DNA of 6,215 nucleotides from assembly GCF_030454045.1 (NCBI RefSeq), contig NZ_JAKDJE010000112.1, forward strand, positions 1 through 6,215, given 5' to 3'. The DNA comes from Psychrobacter sp. (GTDB lineage Bacteria; Pseudomonadota; Gammaproteobacteria; Pseudomonadales; Moraxellaceae). How positions within the stretch are numbered: the first letter of the stretch is position 1; each line of letters starts with the position of its first letter. Of this stretch, positions 1-6,162 are shown one piece after another. The position numbers and the translations under genes are program-made. The notes beneath the pieces were generated by a model, which saw nothing but the letters and a program-made list of their open reading frames with translations, had not been told where the DNA came from and did not search any database.

Positions 1-54
1 CGCCTAAAAAATAGTCGCTGTCAGTGCCATGGTCGAATGTTCAACACGCCCTAA
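1..54. other. Left-edge fragment: tail of an upstream gene or mobile element
   Basis: This stretch has no supported start codon and is cut by the window edge. Plus-strand frame 1 is open from base 1 and stops at 52-54, so it could be the last 17 codons of an upstream gene. Another plus-strand frame stops at 8-10. The minus strand here begins AGGGCGTGTTGAACA, which resembles the terminal repeat of a transposable element, followed on its outer side by an AT-rich stretch (54-70). Neither reading can be settled without the sequence to the left. Confidence 0.2.
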
Positions 55-100
55 TTAATGTATATTAATAGAAAATAATCTTAGCACTATATTTTGATAC

Positions 101-134
101 ACCATCATGGGTATATTTGAACACCCATGATGGT
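101..134. terminator. 12-bp perfect inverted repeat, possible terminator of the YcxB-like gene
   Basis: ACCATCATGGGT (101-112) and ACCCATGATGGT (123-134) form a perfect 12-bp stem around a 10-base loop. It lies 56 bases beyond the stop codon of the minus-strand gene ending at 191, where a terminator for that gene would be expected. On the minus strand the stem is followed by GTATCAAAATATAG, which is AT-rich but lacks a real T-run, so termination would be weak or Rho-assisted. It might instead be an mRNA-stabilising 3' hairpin or a protein-binding palindrome. Confidence 0.4.
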
Positions 135-190
135 TATACAGTGTCGCCTTAAGCTTGATTTACTGGGCCTACTTGCCCGCCTGCTGCTAC

Positions 191-850
191 CTATTTTGGC
201 GCTTGGACTTGCTCAGGCTTGAGACCTGGCTCAGGAATGACTTCTTGTAAATGTTTACGCACAGTGGCGATAGGGAACTTTTGCGCCTTGATGCGTTTTG
301 GAATGATTTGGCTACCTTGCTGGCCTTTCATCTCAAACATCATAAAAATATAGTCGTCAGTCTCGTCCCAGCTCTTGATTGCAGTCCAAGGAATGACGGC
401 TTGCTGGGTCGCACCTGCACGCATTTGCATACCGCGCATTTGCGAGTTTTTCATCATCTCAGGATGGTTGCTTGGCATTGCCATGACCAGACCATGTTTT
501 TGTACACCTAGCTTCATTTGACGCATTTCATCTGGCATCTCTTGATCAGCAATTTGTTTTTCAAACTCTCTTTTTACATACCATCTAAAGCCTAAAGTAC
601 GCGCCAATAGATAAATCACCACACCAACGAGCATCAACCAAAAAATGATGGTTGAGTAGCCTGTTACAAAGATCAGTCCTGCAATAGCGAGTACCACAAC
701 CACAGCCATAATGACCCATTCTTTGGTCTTAAAGCTTGACAGACCAAAAGAGGGGCTGGCACTGGCAAACAGTTCATATTGGGCTTGAAGGAATTCAGCT
801 TCAGTTAGGTTTAAGGCGACAGGTTGGAGCGTGTAAGGATACAGGGCCAT
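191..850 (-). CDS. YcxB-like family inner-membrane protein
   Basis: The 219-residue protein has a cytoplasmic-looking N-terminus, two adjacent hydrophobic segments (about residues 45-63 and 66-86) and a soluble C-terminal domain (about 110-205). The two helices are joined by a short turn and followed by basic residues (RWYVKR, 89-94), implying that both ends face the cytoplasm. The C-terminal part carries the pattern I associate with the YcxB-like family: a Trp in IPWTAIKSW (153-161), an acidic turn followed by aromatic strand residues (DDYIFMMF, 165-172) and IIPKR (182-186). A Met-rich stretch (residues 123-143, seven Met) is unusual. The reaction or partner is unknown for this family, so no function is assigned. 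The ATG at 848-850 is preceded by only a weak ribosome site (GAGAAA, 9-14 bases upstream). The gene is divergent from serS and stands alone. The family call is from recollected motifs. Confidence 0.75.
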   Translation of the reverse strand: MALYPYTLQPVALNLTEAEFLQAQYELFASASPSFGLSSFKTKEWVIMAVVVVLAIAGLIFVTGYSTIIFWLMLVGVVIYLLARTLGFRWYVKREFEKQIADQEMPDEMRQMKLGVQKHGLVMAMPSNHPEMMKNSQMRGMQMRAGATQQAVIPWTAIKSWDETDDYIFMMFEMKGQQGSQIIPKRIKAQKFPIATVRKHLQEVIPEPGLKPEQVQAPK

Positions 851-1350
851 AAAGGTTTCTCAGATGCTTGTGTTAAAAGTGTTGGGTTTACATCGCCAAA
901 GCCAAGTCATGATGTACTACTTGGCTGTAGGTAAATAAAGGTATGCGCTTATCTTACCGAAAAGTACTCCTAAATGAAACATATAAGCAAGGCTCATGGC
1001 GGATAGAGGTGATATTAATGGTTTTCATAAGGTACGGGCGTTGTATTGACGAAGGCCACCTCTTAGGTCAGCGTTTTAGGTAGGTGTCAGTGACTATCAT
1101 TAACAAAAGGCGCAGTACAAGCGCAGCCGCCAAAATCTTGTGATTAAAACTTCGCCAAAAGCCGTCAAAACATGGCCAAATCTACTGGGTCTTGGTATGA
1201 TAGCTGCAGTCATATATTGTGATAAAAAATATGGCTGTATGGCAAGATAGTTATTGAGTTATCAAGCTTGGTCATAAGTATCAGCTGACCAATAATTATA
1301 CTAATAATGTTTTAACTTCTTATTCACTTTTAGTGTGACAGGCAACGATT
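851..1350. other. 500-base divergent intergenic region upstream of serS
   Basis: No open frame of useful length with a credible ribosome site is visible on either strand. The region must hold the promoters for the divergent YcxB-like gene and serS. Three structures stand out. One is an 8-bp stem AGCCAAGT (900-907) with ACTTGGCT (919-926), about 50-75 bases upstream of the minus-strand start. Another is an imperfect AT-rich stem at 1205-1215 with 1229-1239, including two G-T pairs. The third is a 7-bp inverted repeat at 1268-1292 next to the serS promoter, listed separately. The middle (1000-1200) has no recognisable feature; it may be decayed sequence. Confidence 0.6.
1268..1302 (+). promoter_or_regulatory. 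Putative serS promoter with overlapping inverted repeat
   Basis: TTGGTC (1268-1273) and AATAAT (1291-1296) are 17 bases apart, a fair sigma-70 arrangement: three of six matches at -35 and five of six at -10. TATACT (1297-1302) is a second possible -10. The inverted repeat TTGGTCA (1268-1274) with TGACCAA (1286-1292) is perfect over 7 bp with an 11-base spacer, and its arms cover the -35 box and the edge of the -10 box. That position suits a repressor operator, but the regulator is unknown and the repeat could be chance. The predicted transcript would have a leader of about 45-50 bases before the serS ATG. Confidence 0.35.
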
Positions 1351-2637
1351 ATGATAGATCCAAAACTCTTACGCGGCGATTTGAGCGATTTACAACAGCA
1401 GCTGGCCACTCGTGGCTACACGCTTGATATGGAGTTTTGGCAGTCGATTGAATCCGAGCGCAAGTCTCTACAAGTCAAAACCGAGGAGTTGCAATCGCGC
1501 CGTAATGCTGGGGCTAAGCAAGTCGGTGCCCTAAAAAAATCAGGCGAAGATGCCAGTGAGCTATTGGCTGAGATGCAAAGTGTCAGCGGTGAGATCAAAG
1601 CTGCTGAAGACGAGCTACGTACTCTGCAAGAGCGCATCACTCAAGCGGCGCTACAGATCCCAAATATTCCAGCGGCAGATGTACCAGTCGGTATGTCAGA
1701 AGACGATAACGTAGAAGTGCGTAAATGGGGCACGCCGCGTGAGTTTGATTTTGAGATTCAAGATCACACGCATATCGGTGAGACGCTTGGCATGCTCGAC
1801 TTTGAGGCCGCAACCAAACTGACAGGCAGCCGTTTTAACGTGCTAAAAGGCCAATTGGCGCAGCTGCATCGTGCACTGATCCAGTTTATGCTCAACACCC
1901 ATACCATGAAATACGGCTATCTTGAGACCTATGTGCCTTATATTGTCAATAGCGATAGTCTAAAAGGGACGGGTCAGTTGCCTAAGTTTGAAGAGGATTT
2001 GTTTAAGCTAAGCAATCACACGAATAACGATGAGATGGATTTTTATCTGATTCCAACAGCAGAAGTGCCAATGACCAACTTGGTACGCGGAGAGCGTTTG
2101 GATATCAAAGAGCTACCGCTAAAATTCACCGCGCATACGCCATGTTTCCGTAGTGAAGCGGGCTCGCACGGTCGTGATACACGTGGTCTGATCCGCCAGC
2201 ATCAGTTTGAAAAAGTGGAAATGGTCAATGTTGGCACCAGCGATCAGTCTGATGACTTGCTAGAGGCAATGACAGGGCAGGCCGAATATATCTTGCAGCA
2301 GCTTGAGTTGCCATACCGCACGGTACAGCTATGTACTGGCGATATGGGTTTTGCCGCACAAAAGACCTATGACATCGAAGTATGGCTACCAAGCCAAGAT
2401 ACCTACCGCGAAATCTCTAGCTGCTCTAACTGTGGCGATTTCCAAGCGCGCCGTATGGGTACGCGTGTCAAAGATGGCAAGCAAACCAGCTTAGCTCATA
2501 CTTTGAACGGTTCAGGATTGGCGGTTGGTCGTACGCTACTAGCAGTGATGGAAAATCATCAAAACGCTGATGGTAGCATTACGATTCCAGAAGTATTGCG
2601 TCCATTTATGGGCGGTGCTGAGACTATTTCAGTTTAA
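1351..2637 (+). CDS. serS: Seryl-tRNA synthetase (class II)
   Basis: This cytosolic enzyme activates serine with ATP and attaches it to tRNA-Ser; it also charges tRNA-Sec where that tRNA exists. The 428-residue length is normal for bacterial SerRS. The N-terminal domain (1-105) is a charged helical hairpin (about 28-100, rich in Glu, Lys and Gln), the coiled-coil arm that grips the long variable arm of tRNA-Ser. The catalytic core follows: TAEVP (236-240) is the serine-binding TxE loop, FRSEAGSHGRDTRG (266-279) with the following HQFEKVEM is class II motif 2, and NGSGLAVGRTLLAVMEN (386-402) is motif 3 with its ATP-binding Arg394. All key residues look intact. ATG 1351 is chosen because MIDPKLLR is the typical SerRS N-terminus; a weak AGG sits 8 bases upstream. 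The gene stands alone, with a long leader region before it and a hairpin after the stop. Confidence 0.98.
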   Translation: MIDPKLLRGDLSDLQQQLATRGYTLDMEFWQSIESERKSLQVKTEELQSRRNAGAKQVGALKKSGEDASELLAEMQSVSGEIKAAEDELRTLQERITQAALQIPNIPAADVPVGMSEDDNVEVRKWGTPREFDFEIQDHTHIGETLGMLDFEAATKLTGSRFNVLKGQLAQLHRALIQFMLNTHTMKYGYLETYVPYIVNSDSLKGTGQLPKFEEDLFKLSNHTNNDEMDFYLIPTAEVPMTNLVRGERLDIKELPLKFTAHTPCFRSEAGSHGRDTRGLIRQHQFEKVEMVNVGTSDQSDDLLEAMTGQAEYILQQLELPYRTVQLCTGDMGFAAQKTYDIEVWLPSQDTYREISSCSNCGDFQARRMGTRVKDGKQTSLAHTLNGSGLAVGRTLLAVMENHQNADGSITIPEVLRPFMGGAETISV

Positions 2638-2650
2638 TAAATGGACTATA

Positions 2651-2694
2651 AGTAATGAGCTGCTTGTCACTTAGGTCACTTGCAGCTTGTTACT
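2651..2694 (+). terminator. Hairpin downstream of serS without a T-run
   Basis: AGTAATGAGCTGC (2651-2663) pairs with GCAGCTTGTTACT (2682-2694) over 13 bp including two G-T wobbles, 13 bases after the serS stop. The 18-base loop contains GTCACTT twice in tandem (2666-2672 and 2675-2681, separated by AG). No T-run follows (GATAACTTAAATT), so this is not a classic intrinsic terminator. It could mark the 3' end of the serS message by stabilising it, or assist Rho-dependent termination. Confidence 0.4.
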
Positions 2695-2813
2695 GATAAC
2701 TTAAATTAAAATCTATAACTGTCTATCGTTTAACAAAACTGATGTAAGTCATTGCTAAATAGAAACGGTATTGTCACCGCATTTTTGGCTAGCCTTATAG
2801 CAAATATGTTAAT

Positions 2814-2841
2814 ATTACACTTTAATTTTATAGTCTATAAC
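2814..2841 (+). promoter_or_regulatory. Putative tkt promoter
   Basis: ATTACA (2814-2819) and TATAAC (2836-2841) are 16 bases apart, matching the sigma-70 consensus at four and five of six positions, in a very AT-rich stretch. This would give a leader of about 70 bases before the tkt ATG. TTGTCA (2771-2776) is a better -35 hexamer, but its best -10 partner is 19 bases away (TATAGC). The exact promoter is uncertain, but a promoter in this 281-base gap is expected. Confidence 0.3.
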
Positions 2842-2842
2842 T

Positions 2843-2865
2843 TAGGGGCGCATTTGGCGTCCTTA
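2843..2865 (+). other. Hairpin in the tkt leader
   Basis: TAGGGGCGC (2843-2851) pairs with GCGTCCTTA (2857-2865) around a 5-base loop, giving a 9-bp stem with two G-T pairs. It ends 53 bases before the tkt start. It is followed by overlapping short repeats ACTC-CTTT-GAGT and GAGT-AA-ACTC (2873-2890), which could form mutually exclusive small hairpins. No riboswitch class is recognised. It may be a 5' stabiliser or without function. Confidence 0.25.
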
Positions 2866-2918
2866 TGCTTATACTCCTTTGAGTAAACTCTCCTCTTAGC
2901 CCAATACTAGGACACTCT

Positions 2919-4916
2919 ATGCCAGCTCCAATTAGCGAACGTAAACTAGCCAATGCCATCCGTGTACTGTCGTTTGATGCGGTTCAAAAAGCCAACTCTG
3001 GACATCCAGGCGCGCCAATGGGTATGGCTGATATTGCCGAAGTTTTGTGGCGCAAATTTTTGAAGCACAACCCAACCGATCCACAGTGGCACAACCGCGA
3101 CCGTTTTGTATTATCGAATGGTCATGGCTCAATGCTTATTTATTCATTACTACATTTATCAGGTTATGATGTCAGCGTTGATGATCTAAAAGGCTTCCGC
3201 CAGTTGCATTCAAAAACCCCAGGTCACCCTGAGCTTGGCTATACACCAGGTGTGGAGACGACGACTGGTCCACTAGGTCAAGGTATTGCCAATGCCGTTG
3301 GTTTTGCTATCGCTGAAAAAACCTTAGCCGCGCAGTTCAACCGCGAAGGTCATAACGTCGTTGACCATAACACCTATGCATTCTTAGGCGATGGTTGCTT
3401 GATGGAAGGTATCAGTCATGAAGTGTGTTCACTGGCTGGCACGTTAGGTCTTGGTAAGCTAGTCTTCTTTTATGATGACAATGGTATCTCAATCGATGGT
3501 AACGTAGAAGGCTGGTTTACAGATGATACGCAAGCGCGTTTTGAGTCGTACGGCTGGCAAGTTATCAAGGTCGACGGTCATGATGCTGATGCGATTACGC
3601 AAGCAACTGAACAAGCGCTTGCAGAGACTGCTAAGCCAAGTCTCATCATTTGTAAAACAACTATCGGTGCTGGTAGCCCGAATAAGCAAGGCCTAGCAGC
3701 CAGTCATGGTGCACCACTTGGTGACGACGAAATCGCCTTGACCCGTGATGCATTGTCTTGGAAGCATGCTCCGTTTGAATTAGATGATGAAATCTATGAA
3801 GCGTGGGATGCCAAAGCCAAAGGCGACGTACAGCAGAAGAATTGGGAGGCCGATTTTGCTGCTTATGAAAAAGCCTATCCAGAGCTTGCAGCAGAACTAT
3901 CACGCCGTCTAAATGGTGAATTGCCTGCTGACTTTGCTAGCCAAGCGCAAGCGTATATTCAGCAAACGCAAGAAGCGGGTGGCGATGTCGCTAGTCGTAA
4001 AGCCAGCCAAAATGCAATCAATAGCTTGCAGCCATTATTACCAGAACTACTTGGCGGCTCAGCAGATTTAGCGGGCTCAAACCTCACGCTATTCAAAGGC
4101 GCTAAAGGCATCGAGAAAGACGCTGATGGCAACTATATCTATTATGGTGTGCGCGAGTTCGGTATGACCGCGATTGCCAATGGTATTGCATTGCATGGCG
4201 GCTTTATCCCTTACGTAGCGACGTTCCTGATGTTTATGGAATACGCACGTAATGCGGTACGCATGGGCGCACTGATGAAGCAGCGCGTCATCCATGTCTA
4301 TACGCATGACTCTATCGGTCTGGGTGAAGACGGCCCAACACATCAGCCAGTTGAGCAATTGACGAGCCTACGTGCCACGCCAAACCTACGTACATGGCGT
4401 CCTTGTGATGCTACCGAATCTGCTAGTGCTTGGGTAGAAGCAATCAAATCAGAAAGCAATCCATCAGCATTGATCTTTAGCCGTCAAGGCTTGCCACATC
4501 AAGCACGTGACAGCGAGCAAGTCGCGAACATCACCAAAGGTGGTTATGTACTGGCAAAAGAACAAGGCGAGCTACAAGCCATCATCATCGCAACCGGTTC
4601 AGAAGTTGGCCTAGCGATGGAAGCGTATGAAACACTAAGCGCAAATGGTGTTGGCGTACGTGTGGTGTCTATGCCATGTGCTGAGATCTTCGTTGAGCAA
4701 GAGGCTAACTATCGCGAAGCGGTACTGCCTGCTAATATCCGTGCTCGCGTCGCAGTAGAAGCGGCGCATGTAGATTACTGGTATAAGTTCGTTGGTCTGG
4801 ACGGCAAAGTCATCGGCATGACCACTTATGGCGAGTCTGCTCCTGCCAGTGATTTGTATAAAGAGTTTGGTATTACAACTGACGCGGTGGTTGATGCGGT
4901 AAATAGTTTGGTGTAA
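2919..4916 (+). CDS. tkt: Transketolase
   Basis: This cytosolic thiamine-diphosphate and divalent-metal enzyme moves two-carbon ketol units between sugar phosphates, linking the non-oxidative pentose phosphate pathway to glycolysis. The 665 residues match the usual bacterial length. The N-terminal cofactor domain shows SGHPG (27-31), NGHG (67-70), PGHPELG (101-107) and the GDG (157-159) to N188 thiamine-diphosphate/metal signature. SHGAPLG (262-268) carries the conserved His263. The middle pyrimidine-binding domain has SRKASQ (359-364), GSADLAGSN (380-388), the catalytic Glu413 in REFGM, and HDS and GPTHQP (463-465, 472-477), with SRQ at 521-523. The C-terminal domain (about 540-665) includes IATGSEV (557-563). 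ATG 2919 is supported by AGGA (2909-2912) 6 bases upstream and by the typical N-terminus. It is followed by a strong terminator, so it appears to be a single-gene unit. Confidence 0.98.
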   Translation: MPAPISERKLANAIRVLSFDAVQKANSGHPGAPMGMADIAEVLWRKFLKHNPTDPQWHNRDRFVLSNGHGSMLIYSLLHLSGYDVSVDDLKGFRQLHSKTPGHPELGYTPGVETTTGPLGQGIANAVGFAIAEKTLAAQFNREGHNVVDHNTYAFLGDGCLMEGISHEVCSLAGTLGLGKLVFFYDDNGISIDGNVEGWFTDDTQARFESYGWQVIKVDGHDADAITQATEQALAETAKPSLIICKTTIGAGSPNKQGLAASHGAPLGDDEIALTRDALSWKHAPFELDDEIYEAWDAKAKGDVQQKNWEADFAAYEKAYPELAAELSRRLNGELPADFASQAQAYIQQTQEAGGDVASRKASQNAINSLQPLLPELLGGSADLAGSNLTLFKGAKGIEKDADGNYIYYGVREFGMTAIANGIALHGGFIPYVATFLMFMEYARNAVRMGALMKQRVIHVYTHDSIGLGEDGPTHQPVEQLTSLRATPNLRTWRPCDATESASAWVEAIKSESNPSALIFSRQGLPHQARDSEQVANITKGGYVLAKEQGELQAIIIATGSEVGLAMEAYETLSANGVGVRVVSMPCAEIFVEQEANYREAVLPANIRARVAVEAAHVDYWYKFVGLDGKVIGMTTYGESAPASDLYKEFGITTDAVVDAVNSLV

Positions 4917-4952
4917 TTTTGAACTAAAAACCGTTTGTAAGACAGCACATAT

Positions 4953-4988
4953 AAGATAGACTGAATGCGTTCAGTCTATCTTTTTTTT
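4953..4988 (+). terminator. Intrinsic terminator of tkt
   Basis: AAGATAGACTGAA (4953-4965) pairs perfectly over 13 bp with TTCAGTCTATCTT (4970-4982) around a 4-base loop, and the T-run continues through 4988. It lies 36 bases after the tkt stop codon. This is a classic Rho-independent terminator. The arm is A-rich on the 5' side, so it could also work partly in the opposite direction. Confidence 0.93.
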
Positions 4989-4998
4989 GGGTAAAATT

Positions 4999-5904
4999 AT
5001 GAGTGTGGCTCTATATCTCGACTTAGCAAATTATGAAGGGAAAGATGTTTATCAAGAAGTCTTAGCTGCACATATTGAGGATATTAGACGCATACTAAAA
5101 GACTGCGAGGCTTTAAAAAATTATGATGCTAATTTAACTAAAGTAATATCTACAGATATAGAAGAGCCTATAAAGAATACAGAAGATGGTCTACTCAAAT
5201 CAGTATTTACTAAATTAAGTATTAAGAATAATAAGCTAAACTTTACTTTCGTAAAAGAGCGTATAGAAGAATGTAACGAGGTTGACATCCATGAAAGGCT
5301 GACATCTAAACTATGGAGTCTTTTTGCTCTCAGCGTTTGTAATGATCATCTATTGTGGTTATTGAATCGAGGGGAATTAACAGTAGCTGAATATCGTTCT
5401 TTTTTTACAGAGATAGGGATGCAAGTGTCATCTATAGACCAACCTTACTATCATCCTTTTTACCATGAAATATATTATGTTGATGACGTAGTAAGAGTAG
5501 GTGAGCATGAGCAAATAATTATCAAAGAGCAGCTGTATCCGACTATTATGTTTGGTGCATTACAGTTTTCGAGGGGTGGAGTAATTATCTACAATCATCC
5601 ATGCGTAGATAAAAGCTTGGCTGAAAAAAGTGATATGTATTTCACCAATCATAGAGATAACCGATTATGTCATGACTTATCTCATGGCTGGGGACATAAT
5701 TCGCGCTGGCGAACAGACTTTGTTAGAAACTACGAGACAGAAAAAGAATGGAAATTCAACGTAGATGGAGAAGTAGATCTTTCAAGTGCTGAAAGCTATA
5801 AACAACATTATCAGCAATATAATGATGAAATACCAGTATCGGTACCAGCTGCGAAAGAGTTATTGAGCCCATCCCGAATTCTGTGTAACTGCAATTTAGA
5901 TTAA
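4999..5904 (+). CDS. Unknown AT-rich gene, 3' end replaced by an insertion sequence
   Basis: I do not recognise the function. From ATG 4999 the frame gives 301 residues, of which about 288 are native; the last 12 or so (from residue 290, SPSRILCNCNLD) are read from the IS256-family terminal repeat. The protein is soluble-looking, with no signal peptide or membrane helix. The N-terminal half is charged and helical; the C-terminal half has aromatic-rich stretches (YYHPFYHEIYY, 150-160) and a striking block HDLSHGWGHNSRWRTDF (225-241) that looks conserved and could be a binding or catalytic site. Codons are clearly AT-richer (about 32% GC in a sampled line) than in tkt (about 50%), suggesting horizontal transfer. 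The ATG is preceded by GGG (4989-4991) 7 bases upstream; an in-frame TTG at 4987 is less likely. No promoter is visible between the terminator and the start. It is probably a truncated, possibly dead gene. Confidence 0.7.
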   Translation: MSVALYLDLANYEGKDVYQEVLAAHIEDIRRILKDCEALKNYDANLTKVISTDIEEPIKNTEDGLLKSVFTKLSIKNNKLNFTFVKERIEECNEVDIHERLTSKLWSLFALSVCNDHLLWLLNRGELTVAEYRSFFTEIGMQVSSIDQPYYHPFYHEIYYVDDVVRVGEHEQIIIKEQLYPTIMFGALQFSRGGVIIYNHPCVDKSLAEKSDMYFTNHRDNRLCHDLSHGWGHNSRWRTDFVRNYETEKEWKFNVDGEVDLSSAESYKQHYQQYNDEIPVSVPAAKELLSPSRILCNCNLD

Positions 5905-6162
5905 ATGCTTACTAACGCGCTCATCGAACATAATCATAAAACGATTAAGAGCAGACGTCCAGTTACGGATGGGCATCGACCACTTTTTAGAAGCCTGCTG
6001 AGTTGCTAGATAGACAACCTTAAACGCCGCCTTGTCTGATGGAAATATCTTACGCTTATTCACAGCTGTACGAATCACGCTATTTAATGATTCAATAGCA
6101 TTGGTCGTATAAATGGCTTTTCTGATGTCTTTAGGATAACCAAAGAACACGGTTAAGCCCTC
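5865..6162 (-). mobile_element. IS256-family element, right-end fragment (298 bases)
   Basis: The boundary at 5865 is the point where GAGCCCATCCCGAATTCT begins, continuing through TGTGTAACTGC (to 5892). The same end recurs at 6163. The layout (24 bases ending in TGTGTAA) matches the terminal repeat of IS256 as I recall it. The transposase remnant reads inward from the far side on the minus strand, so this is the element's right end. IS256-family elements usually duplicate 8-9 bp of target; the predicted copy here is GAGTTATT (5857-5864), and its partner would lie outside the window. The left part of the element is missing because a second element starts at 6163. Confidence 0.8.
5896..6162 (-). 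pseudogene. IS256-family transposase, C-terminal fragment
   Basis: This encodes the last 88 or so residues of a transposase of the mutator/IS256 type, which is normally about 400 residues long. The motif FFGYPKDIRKAIYTTNAIES followed by LNSVIRTAVNKRK is highly characteristic; the Glu of NAIES probably corresponds to the last acidic residue of the DDE triad. The frame ends in KHLI and a stop at 5896-5898, just inside the terminal repeat. The frame has no real start: the GTG at 6148-6150 lies inside the conserved fold and the reading frame stays open upstream into the second element's terminus. The N-terminal 80%, including the first two catalytic Asp residues, is missing here, so this fragment cannot be active. 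Confidence 0.88.

Noticed and set aside
251..511. Plus-strand 86-residue frame opposite the YcxB-like gene
   Set aside because: It lies wholly within a convincing minus-strand gene and its protein resembles nothing; it is an antisense shadow.
996..1049. Short frame of 17 codons (MADRGDING...) with AAGG just upstream
   Set aside because: It is very short, the AAGG is only 3 bases from the ATG, and there is no supporting similarity.
1205..1350. T-box or attenuation leader for serS
   Set aside because: No T-box consensus, leader peptide rich in Ser codons, or terminator with a T-run is present before the ATG.
4089..4358. Minus-strand frame opposite tkt
   Set aside because: It is antisense to the conserved catalytic region of transketolase; the same applies to the other minus-strand frames in tkt and serS.
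4987..4989. TTG start for the unknown gene after tkt
   Set aside because: It falls inside the terminator T-run with no ribosome site upstream; ATG 4999 with GGG 7 bases before it is more plausible.
6148..6150. GTG as the start of an 84-residue transposase
   Set aside because: It lies inside the conserved transposase fold and the frame is open upstream to the second IS end, so it is an internal Val of a truncated protein rather than a true start.
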